Assembly (NCBI GenBank): GCA_030043285.1
Contig: JASHXZ010000614.1
Coordinates: 1-7,967 of the forward strand
Length of the DNA stretch: 7,967 nt
Reading direction: 5' to 3'
Origin: Xanthobacteraceae bacterium
GTDB taxonomy: Bacteria > Pseudomonadota > Alphaproteobacteria > Rhizobiales > Xanthobacteraceae
The position numbers and the translations under genes were made by a program. Below are positions 1 through 5,765 of the stretch, one piece after another (the stretch's first letter is position 1; each line of letters starts with the position of its first letter). The notes beneath the pieces were generated by a model. It searched no databases, was not told the origin of the DNA, and saw only the letters and a program-made list of their open reading frames with translations.

Positions 1-1
1 G

Positions 2-613
2 CAGAATGTAACCACTACGTCACCCATCCCCATCAAGAAAGACTTGAACATCGGCTTCGCGTTCCTGCGACACGCAATGATGAAGATTGCCTACGAATTG
101 GCGTTCCTGTGGCTTGGAGAATCCTACCTTGAGGACCCGCTTGCCGAGCAATTGCGGACGGCGATATGCGCACCGGACCTTGCATCGACAGATGGGATTC
201 CGGGTTACGTTGGGGCGGTCGAAGGCTGCAAACCTTTGGATATGTGGTATCCGCATCCGGCACACCATCTCGCATACGCCACTTCTTTGTTGGACCGCCA
301 AATCGTCGTGGCGGTGCGAATTTTCGACATTCAGGCGGCAGTGCTGGCAGTCAGCAATGAGCCAGAGCGTCATCTGAAAATGCCAAATTACCTCGTACCA
401 AATGATCCAAAGCTTCGCTTCATGGTAATCGACTCGGTTAGCGGTCAAATGCTGCAAACTTCTTTCGCAGAGGAACAGCAGCGGCTTGTGCAAGCCGCTA
501 TCGCTTCCGGTCGGTTCCCGCTTCCGCCTTTTCCTGATCCACTGGACGTATCGGAAGCTCGGATAGCGCCATCCCAGGCTCAATTGAGCCACGCCCGATC
601 TTCGGCCGACTAA
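2..613 (+). CDS. Hypothetical protein, 3' part; possibly C-terminal region of an HNH-endonuclease-type protein
   Basis: The reading frame is open from the left edge to a TAA at 611-613 (203 codons visible), so the start lies outside the window. A TTG at 44 could be read as a start, but the frame continues upstream without a stop and I treat the gene as 5'-truncated. Near the beginning is a helical segment (HAMMKIAYELAFLWLG, then ESYLEDP) which, from memory, resembles a segment found after the nuclease domain in some HNH-endonuclease family proteins. No HNH catalytic residues are in the visible part, so this is only a resemblance and no function is assigned. There is no signal peptide or membrane segment. 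Base composition is clearly lower in GC than the neighbours: by hand count 361-480 has 56 of 120 G+C, against 45 of 60 at 4501-4560. This suggests a different origin. The stop overlaps that of the convergent aldo/keto reductase gene. Confidence 0.5.
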   Translation, partial: QNVTTTSPIPIKKDLNIGFAFLRHAMMKIAYELAFLWLGESYLEDPLAEQLRTAICAPDLASTDGIPGYVGAVEGCKPLDMWYPHPAHHLAYATSLLDRQIVVAVRIFDIQAAVLAVSNEPERHLKMPNYLVPNDPKLRFMVIDSVSGQMLQTSFAEEQQRLVQAAIASGRFPLPPFPDPLDVSEARIAPSQAQLSHARSSAD

Positions 614-1581
614 TTTGCGCCGGACGGTCCCGGATACGCCGCATTCAGCGTCTGAAGGTCCTGGGGCGTGAGCGTTAGTGACAGCGCCACAGCATTCTCT
701 CTGACGTGAGCCGGGACGCCGGATTCGGGGATTGCGATAATGTTGCCGTTGCGAATAGCCCACGCCAGCGCCACTGCCGCCGCCGAGCAGCCGTGGGCAG
801 CGCCGATCCGCGCCAGCCTGGCGTCGCCTATGACAAGGTTATTGTCGCCGCCGAGCGGTGAATACGCCATCACCGGCATGCCGTGCTGCTTACACCATGG
901 CAGAAGGTCATGCTCAATGACACGATAGCTGAGGCTGTAGGGAACCTGATTGGTCGCGCAGCTGGGGCCGCCTGGGACACGGAAAAGCTGTTCCATTTGA
1001 TCGGTATTAAAGTTGGAGACTCCCCAAGCGCGAATCTTGCCCGCCCCGCGCAGCCGTTCGAACGCTGCGACAACGCCGGCGAACAGGTTGCTCGGCACCG
1101 GCGCGTGCAGCAAATAGAGATCCAGATAGGTGGTGCCGAGACGAGCAAGGCTTGCGTCGCAAGCGCGGGCAATGCCGTCACCCGCCACCTCATGGGGTTC
1201 CACTTTGGTGACCAGGAATACGCGGTCACGCTGGTCTGCAATCACATGACTGATCAATTTCTCGGACAGTCCACCGCCGTAATTCCCCGACGTGTCGATC
1301 AATCGCATGCCGAGCGAAACCCCCAACCGCAGCGCTTCTTCCTCGACTGCTGCCGGATGCCTGCCTTGGCCGAGATGCCAAGTGCCCTGACCGAGCGCAG
1401 GCACAACGGTACCATCCGGGAATTTTACGGTGCGTCCTGCAGCGCTTTTTGCCCCGCCGGCGTCTTGGGCAGATGCCGGTTCGCCTGCGCCTGACATTGC
1501 CGCAATGATTGCGCCTGACGACAGGCCGATGGTTGCGCACAAGGCGTTAAACCGGCGCCGATCGAGCAGATGCTTGCCCAT
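610..1581 (-). CDS. Aldo/keto reductase with Tat signal peptide
   Basis: This is a 323-aa NAD(P)H-dependent oxidoreductase of the aldo/keto reductase superfamily (TIM barrel), reducing aldehydes or ketones; the substrate is unknown. The full catalytic tetrad is visible: Asp96 and Tyr101 (LIDTSGNYGGG), Lys126 (VTK) and His159 (LLHAP). Other family motifs are GKIRAWGVSNF (181-191), NQVPYS (211-216), AYSPLGG (239-245) and the cofactor-region IPESG...REN near 284-296. The N-terminus has a twin-arginine motif (DRRRFN, 7-12), a hydrophobic stretch and a likely cleavage site after PASA (38), predicting Tat export of the folded enzyme. Start choice: the ATG at 1581 has GGAG 9 bases upstream. The in-frame ATG at 1590 has GGAG directly abutting it. 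The GTG at 1605 would sit almost on the predicted transcription start. The gene has its own promoter and lies downstream of the PQQ-associated pair on the same strand. A link to alcohol or aldehyde metabolism is only inferred. Confidence 0.92.
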   Translation of the reverse strand: MGKHLLDRRRFNALCATIGLSSGAIIAAMSGAGEPASAQDAGGAKSAAGRTVKFPDGTVVPALGQGTWHLGQGRHPAAVEEEALRLGVSLGMRLIDTSGNYGGGLSEKLISHVIADQRDRVFLVTKVEPHEVAGDGIARACDASLARLGTTYLDLYLLHAPVPSNLFAGVVAAFERLRGAGKIRAWGVSNFNTDQMEQLFRVPGGPSCATNQVPYSLSYRVIEHDLLPWCKQHGMPVMAYSPLGGDNNLVIGDARLARIGAAHGCSAAAVALAWAIRNGNIIAIPESGVPAHVRENAVALSLTLTPQDLQTLNAAYPGPSGAN

Positions 1582-1616
1582 TTCCTCCATCTCCACACTA
1601 GGCACAGAAGCGAATG

Positions 1617-1646
1617 ATTATACGCGCCCAGCGCGCATAGCGCCAA
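1617..1646 (-). promoter_or_regulatory. Sigma70-like promoter of the aldo/keto reductase gene
   Basis: On the minus strand there is a perfect TATAAT (1617-1622), with TTGGCG (1641-1646, 4 of 6 matches to TTGACA) 18 bases upstream. The predicted transcript start falls near 1605-1610. This gives a short leader ending at the ATG at 1581 and argues against the GTG at 1605 as the start. It lies in the gap after the substrate-binding protein gene, so the reductase can be transcribed independently of that pair. Confidence 0.55.
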
Positions 1647-1692
1647 CCAAGCACCCAGCGCGGCGATGGCGCCGCTCGGTCCGCACGTCAGG

Positions 1693-2940
1693 CTAGCGGT
1701 CGAGGTGACACGTCGATTCCGGTTGGTCGTCGCCCAGCGTATCGAGCTCATTGCTCTGATGCAGGAAGCCCTCGATCGGCGCGCTGGCCACGACCTCATA
1801 GGGCGCGGCCAGCAACACCGCCTGCCGCACCTGGTGATCCCAAGAGCGCACGCTGACGGCGAGGCCTTTGTCGCCGTCGAAGCTGCCGTAGCCGAGAATG
1901 AAAGCACGGTCTTTGGCAAAGTCCGTGGAGCGCGTGTGCAGCACGGCCTGCACGATCATTTTCACCGCCAGCCACGAAGCCCAGTCGGCGCCCGTCATAT
2001 GGCCGCCGTTCGCCTTCTTTTCGAACCGCGAATTGACCTGCGGCGCGCCGTTATGGTCCCAGGTCCAATGCCAGGCGACCGGCCGCAGATCGATGCTGCC
2101 GATCACCGGCCGCGGACGCACCAGGTGATAGGGTACGGTGCGAACGAAATCGAAATCGCTGTCGGCCGCGAATACGACGTCGAAATCGCGGTTGATGGCG
2201 CTGAGCAGTGCCGGGTCGTTGTGTTCGCGCTGCCGCGGGTCGGTGCCGGGCTCGAACTTTTGCTGCGCGACGATGTGGACACCGAATTTTTTGGCGGAAT
2301 GCTCGAACGCCTCCGTCATCGCCGCGTCCGCCGAGGAAGGGCCTTCAAATTCCAACAGGTTGGTCCATTTGCGCGATACCAGGTACTGGACGAGGCCGTC
2401 CATGAGCTGGGCGCGGCTCGGATAGACGTGGACGAATTCGGCTGCGCAGAGCTGGCGCCGCAGTGCATCGTCCGGCTCGGAGACGTTGAACAGGAGCACG
2501 TCGCGACCATGCATGGCGACCGCAAGCGGAGCGTAGGCCGCTGCCGGCGCATCGACCAGGAAGAAGTGAGTGCCGGCGTCCGCGGCCTGCTTGATTGCCG
2601 GCGCCACATCGGCTGGCGACCTGACGGCAATGCGATCGAGCGCGAAATCGGCGCCCAGGATACGCTGCAGCGGCGCCGCGTCGTCGATGCTGACCTCCGC
2701 CCCTGCAAACGGATGCTCGCGTTTTTTGAGGACAATGCGATCGCTGGCAACGATTGGCGCATAGCGCGGATCGCCATCGACTTGGACGAAAGCGATTTTC
2801 ACGTGACGCTGCGGCGGTGCCGGCGGCGCACCGGCTGGCGCGGCTCCCTCTTGCCCTGCGGCCGCGACTACCCAGGCGAGACCAAAGAGCGCGACCGCCG
2901 CCAATCGTAGCAGCGCGCCCAAGCCGGCTGCCTCACTCAT
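1693..2940 (-). CDS. Substrate-binding-type protein of the PQQ-dependent alcohol dehydrogenase ABC system (TIGR03863-like)
   Basis: This 415-aa protein resembles the periplasmic binding-protein family annotated as 'ABC transporter, substrate binding protein, PQQ-dependent alcohol dehydrogenase system'. The N-terminal segment (LLRLAAVALFGLAWVVAAAG, 10-29) is a signal peptide without a lipobox Cys. It is followed by an Ala/Pro-rich stretch (33-43) and the first beta strand, VKIAFVQVDGDPRYAP (47-62). Family hallmarks as I recall them are WHWTWDHNGAPQVNSRF (290-306), SWDHQVRQAVLLA (366-378) and GFLHQSNELDTLG (391-403). The ATG at 2940 overlaps the end of the upstream beta-propeller gene by 8 bases (ATGAGTGA), indicating translational coupling. 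An in-frame GTG at 2964 is possible, but the ATG puts the signal peptide at the usual place. The ABC ATPase and permease normally found with this protein do not follow; the aldo/keto reductase does. Ligand unknown. Confidence 0.85.
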   Translation of the reverse strand: MSEAAGLGALLRLAAVALFGLAWVVAAAGQEGAAPAGAPPAPPQRHVKIAFVQVDGDPRYAPIVASDRIVLKKREHPFAGAEVSIDDAAPLQRILGADFALDRIAVRSPADVAPAIKQAADAGTHFFLVDAPAAAYAPLAVAMHGRDVLLFNVSEPDDALRRQLCAAEFVHVYPSRAQLMDGLVQYLVSRKWTNLLEFEGPSSADAAMTEAFEHSAKKFGVHIVAQQKFEPGTDPRQREHNDPALLSAINRDFDVVFAADSDFDFVRTVPYHLVRPRPVIGSIDLRPVAWHWTWDHNGAPQVNSRFEKKANGGHMTGADWASWLAVKMIVQAVLHTRSTDFAKDRAFILGYGSFDGDKGLAVSVRSWDHQVRQAVLLAAPYEVVASAPIEGFLHQSNELDTLGDDQPESTCHLDR

Positions 2941-3913
2941 CGACGACGACACCCCATGGAACACGGCCTACCGGGATCGCAATGATCGGTTTGCGGCTCG
3001 CCGTATCGATGACGGTGATGTCGTCGCCGAGCCCATTGGCGACATAGAGCGTCTTCTGGTCATCCGACAGCGTGATGCCCCATGAGCGCTTTCCGACCAG
3101 AATGTAGTCGAGGACCTTGCGCGTCGCCACGTCGACCACCGCCACATGGGCGGCGTGCCCGAGTGTGACGTAAGCGGTCTTGCCATCCTTCGTCATCGCC
3201 AAGCCGACGGGCGTGACATCGGATTGGCGCATGCCGGGCGGCAGGAAGTCGATCTTGCCGGTAACGACGAACTTCTGCCGGTCGATGATATTCACCTCGC
3301 CGGCCATTTCGGTCGACACCCAAAGCTCTTTGCCGTCCGGAGTCGCGGCAAAACGGCGTGGCCGCGTGGCGACGACAACATCGCGCGTCACATACCCACG
3401 ATCGGCATCGATTTCGTGCACGAGATCGCCGACCTCGGAGGTCACGTAAACGGTCTTGCCGTCTTTGCTGACCATGACGCCTTCCGGCTCGGCGCCGGTC
3501 GGCACCTCTTTCTCGATAATGTTCTTGTCCATGTCGACGATCGCGAGCGTCGAAGCCTCCTCATCGGAGACGTAAATGCGCCGCCGCGCTTCATCCATGG
3601 CGAAAGTTTCCGGACTCGATCCGGTTGCCAGCTTGCCGACGACCTTTCCTGAGGCAACGTCGAGAACGTCGATATCGTCATCATCGCCGCAGGCGACGTA
3701 GAGCTTGGTGTGATCGGCATTGAAATGCATGTCGCGCGGCCGCCGCGACACGGCGATGTCGTTGACGATCTTGTAGCTCTTTGGGTCGATAACGAGAATG
3801 TTGTTGCTTTTCTCGTTGCTGACGTAGATCAGCCCGGTGCCTTTGGCAGCAGCTGGAGTGACGGCGAATGCAAGCCCGAGGATCAACCCGAGCGCCACGA
3901 TCAGTCTGAGCAT
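2933..3913 (-). CDS. PQQ-catabolism-associated YVTN beta-propeller protein (TIGR03866-like)
   Basis: This is a 326-aa exported beta-propeller. The signal peptide covers about 1-23 (LRLIVALGLILGLAFAV, cleavage near AAA-K). Seven blade motifs follow: YVSN (30), YVAC (72), YVSD (114), YVTS (156), WVST (198), YVTL (248) and YVAN (290). Spacing is exactly 42 residues, except for one 50-residue interval caused by extra residues around DFLPPGMRQSDVTP (222-235). The C-terminal strand (IPVGRVPWGVVVDE) probably closes the ring with the N-terminal strand. The family is known from loci of PQQ-dependent alcohol dehydrogenases. Its biochemical role is not established, and a protein-interaction or accessory role in the periplasm is inferred. 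The ATG at 3911-3913 is the natural start given the signal peptide, though no strong Shine-Dalgarno is visible. It is the first gene of a two-gene unit with the substrate-binding protein and is divergent from the ankyrin gene. Confidence 0.92.
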   Translation of the reverse strand: MLRLIVALGLILGLAFAVTPAAAKGTGLIYVSNEKSNNILVIDPKSYKIVNDIAVSRRPRDMHFNADHTKLYVACGDDDDIDVLDVASGKVVGKLATGSSPETFAMDEARRRIYVSDEEASTLAIVDMDKNIIEKEVPTGAEPEGVMVSKDGKTVYVTSEVGDLVHEIDADRGYVTRDVVVATRPRRFAATPDGKELWVSTEMAGEVNIIDRQKFVVTGKIDFLPPGMRQSDVTPVGLAMTKDGKTAYVTLGHAAHVAVVDVATRKVLDYILVGKRSWGITLSDDQKTLYVANGLGDDITVIDTASRKPIIAIPVGRVPWGVVVDE

Positions 3914-4191
3914 TTCACGACCACTTATCGCTTCCGCGCGAGCCTACGTCCTATTAAGGGGATCGGGCAAGGCAAGGGTGCAATATCCCATGCGGCCGAC
4001 GCAGGGCACTCCGGCGTTGCGCGTGAACAATGTGGTCAAGACCGATGGCGCCTATCCGTTGATGGCATGACTTTTACGACCGCCGCGGGCGCATTCGTCG
4101 CGCCCCGCATCGCCAAGCCAGCGGATATAATCCGCTTCCGGTCCGGATCGCGCAGCGCAGCCCGGCGGCAAAGCCAGAACCACGGACGATA
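3914..4191. other. Divergent intergenic region between beta-propeller and ankyrin genes
   Basis: These 278 bases should hold promoters for both flanking genes. I see no supported small gene. Towards the ankyrin gene is a TATAAT within a palindrome (listed separately). Towards the beta-propeller gene, a minus-strand TAATAG near 3953-3958 is preceded only by weak TTGC-type sequences at poor spacing, so no promoter is called there. Confidence 0.5.
4121..4135 (+). promoter_or_regulatory. Palindrome containing a TATAAT box, upstream of the ankyrin gene
   Basis: GCGGAT-ATA-ATCCGC is a perfect inverted repeat (6-base arms, 3-base centre) that contains TATAAT at 4126-4131, 60 bases before the ankyrin start codon. 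It could be a -10 box covered by an operator for a dimeric repressor. No convincing -35 element lies at 16-18 bases upstream, so promoter activity would need an activator or is doubtful. Confidence 0.35.
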
Positions 4192-5106
4192 ATGATCGGA
4201 CAGCGGAGGATCATCTGCCTGACGCTGCTGCTCGCGCTTTCCCTCATTGCGAAGGCGCGCGCCGAGGACTCCTGCGCCGACATCGCGCGCAACTACGATC
4301 TCGTCAAGCCGGAAGCGGTCTCGGTGCAGATCAATAGCGCGCTGTTTGCCGCCGCCGACAGCGGCTGCGAGGATCTGGCACACGAGCTGATCGTCAACGG
4401 CGCATCGGTGCAGGCGCGCGACGCCCGCGGCGCCATGCCGCTCACGCACGCGGCACGCGAGGGCAGGCTGCGGCTGGTGGCGCTGTTGCTCGAAAGCGGT
4501 GCGCCGATCAATGCCCGCGACGTCGATGGCGGCACCGCGCTGTTCGCGGCCGCCGAGCACGAGAAGCCCGCGACGGTCAAATTGTTGCTGGCCAAGGGCG
4601 CCGATCCCAATCTCACAGGCCGCTCCGGCCTGACTGCGCTCATCGCTGCGGCCTACGCCGGCAACGATCGCATCGTCGAGGAGCTTTTGGCGCATGGCGC
4701 CGATCCGAATGCCCGGGATACCACCGGCAAGGCTGCCATGACCTACGCGGCCGGTCGCGGCTTCGATGATGTCGTGCACCGCCTGCTCGACGCCGGCGTC
4801 GATGCGCGCACGCGCTACGGCGGCGAACTGACCGCACTGATGTGGGCGGCCGGTCACGACGAAGGCGTCGGCGCGACGGCGAGCGCGCGCGTCATCGATC
4901 TGCTGCTCGCGCACGGTGCCGCCCTCGACGATGCCGACGACCGCGGCCGCACCGCGCTGATGATCGCTGCCGCGCTCGGTTATGCCGATGTGGTCGACTT
5001 GCTGCTGACCCGCGGTGCCGACCGAACCAAAAAGGACAAACAGGGCAAGACCGCGCTCGATCTCGCTGCCAACCCCGAAGTGCGCGCCAAGCTCTCCGCC
5101 CCGTGA
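4192..5106 (+). CDS. Exported ankyrin-repeat protein
   Basis: This is a 304-aa protein with a signal peptide (basic GQRR, then IICLTLLLALSLIA, likely cleavage after ARA at 24), so it should act in the periplasm. The mature part is almost entirely ankyrin repeats, beginning near residues 47, 80, 113, 146, 179, 212 and 252, with a partial capping repeat at 285-304. Typical signatures are LTHAAREGRLRLVALLLESG, LLLAKGADPN, LMIAAALGYADVVDLLL and GKTALDLA. The sixth repeat carries an insertion (DEGVGATAS, 223-231). Two cysteines of the mature protein (Cys28, Cys59) could form a disulfide across the N-terminal cap. Ankyrin domains bind other proteins and no enzyme motif is present, so a scaffold or chaperone-like role near the dehydrogenase system is inference. 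The start ATG is the one giving the signal peptide; the Shine-Dalgarno is weak. The gene converges on the cytochrome gene with a 2-base gap. Confidence 0.9.
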   Translation: MIGQRRIICLTLLLALSLIAKARAEDSCADIARNYDLVKPEAVSVQINSALFAAADSGCEDLAHELIVNGASVQARDARGAMPLTHAAREGRLRLVALLLESGAPINARDVDGGTALFAAAEHEKPATVKLLLAKGADPNLTGRSGLTALIAAAYAGNDRIVEELLAHGADPNARDTTGKAAMTYAAGRGFDDVVHRLLDAGVDARTRYGGELTALMWAAGHDEGVGATASARVIDLLLAHGAALDDADDRGRTALMIAAALGYADVVDLLLTRGADRTKKDKQGKTALDLAANPEVRAKLSAP

Positions 5107-5108
5107 GG

Positions 5109-5687
5109 CTACTGCAGCTGCAATCCCGCGATATAGGTCGCGAGCGCGGCGATGTCGGATTCGGATATCGCCTTCATCAGGTCGGTCATGCTGGGGTTGT
5201 TGCCGCGCGCACCGCTGCGAAAATCCGTCATGGTCTTGGCGAGGTAATCGCGACTTTGGCCGGCCAGGCGCGGCTGCGTGCTGTCGCCCTTGAAGCCTTC
5301 CTGGTGGCAACTGGTGCAGACGATGGAAGCGTTGGCGCGTTGCGCCTGTGCGGTGACGTCGGCGGGCGCCGGCGGCTGCTGCAGATTGGGCCATTGCTTC
5401 TGCGAGAAATATTGCGCGAGCGGCATCAGATCGGCCACATCGAGACTCTGCGCAATCGGTGACATCAGATCGTTCTTGCGGGCGCCAGTCTTGAAATCGC
5501 GCAATTCGATGAAGAGGTAGCCAAGCTGCTGGCCCCAGATCACCGGCACCGGCGACGACTGCTTGGTCGGCACGCCGTTGTCGCCATGGCAGGCGCTGCA
5601 CACCTGCGCTTTTTGTTCGACCGTTTGCGCGTGCACGGCCGCCGGCAAAACCGCAAAGGCAACAATGAGTGCGATCGGCAAACGCAT
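5109..5687 (-). CDS. Di-haem periplasmic cytochrome c (cytochrome c4/c553 type)
   Basis: This 192-aa protein has a clean Sec signal peptide (1-20, cleaved at VHA-QT) and two covalent haem-c sites, CSACH (30-34) and CTSCH (124-128), one in each half of a tandem cytochrome fold. Candidate axial methionines are Met75 (DLMSPIA) in the first half and Met167 or Met171 (NPSMTDLM) in the second. The second half contains GQSRDYLAKTMTDFRSGAR, common in class I cytochromes of this kind. It most likely takes electrons from the PQQ alcohol dehydrogenase encoded just upstream, which lacks its own haem domain, and passes them to a terminal oxidase. The ATG at 5685-5687 has no clear Shine-Dalgarno and lies only 18 bases after the T-run of the dehydrogenase terminator. 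Expression may therefore depend on read-through or on a promoter inside the end of the dehydrogenase gene. Confidence 0.92.
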   Translation of the reverse strand: MRLPIALIVAFAVLPAAVHAQTVEQKAQVCSACHGDNGVPTKQSSPVPVIWGQQLGYLFIELRDFKTGARKNDLMSPIAQSLDVADLMPLAQYFSQKQWPNLQQPPAPADVTAQAQRANASIVCTSCHQEGFKGDSTQPRLAGQSRDYLAKTMTDFRSGARGNNPSMTDLMKAISESDIAALATYIAGLQLQ

Positions 5688-5705
5688 GATGCAAACCGGC
5701 CGCCT

Positions 5706-5735
5706 AAAAAGGACGGGACCATCTTGGTCCCGTCC
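5706..5735 (-). terminator. Rho-independent terminator after the PQQ dehydrogenase gene
   Basis: The arms 5711-5721 (GGACGGGACCA) and 5725-5735 (TGGTCCCGTCC) form a perfect 11-base stem with a 3-base loop. Read on the minus strand, the stem is followed directly by five T residues (5706-5710). It begins 30 bases after the dehydrogenase stop codon and ends 18 bases before the cytochrome c start codon. Confidence 0.88.
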
Positions 5736-5765
5736 GCAATGTTTCGCAAATCGACTGCGCGGTCG

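Noticed and set aside
1627..1662. Direct repeat CCCAGCGCG at 1627-1635 and 1654-1662
   Set aside because: Only 9 bases of GC-rich sequence, with no further flanking similarity; likely chance.
1666..2910. A 414-codon open frame on the plus strand opposite the substrate-binding protein
   Set aside because: Its composition is typical of a GC-rich antisense shadow, with no start signal; the minus strand protein has a signal peptide and family motifs.
4036..5694. A 552-codon open frame on the minus strand running across the ankyrin and cytochrome genes
   Set aside because: Its translation is Arg/Ala/Gly-rich without domains or a signal. It lies antisense to clear ankyrin repeats and out of frame with the cytochrome, which has two haem sites. 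High GC explains the absence of stops.
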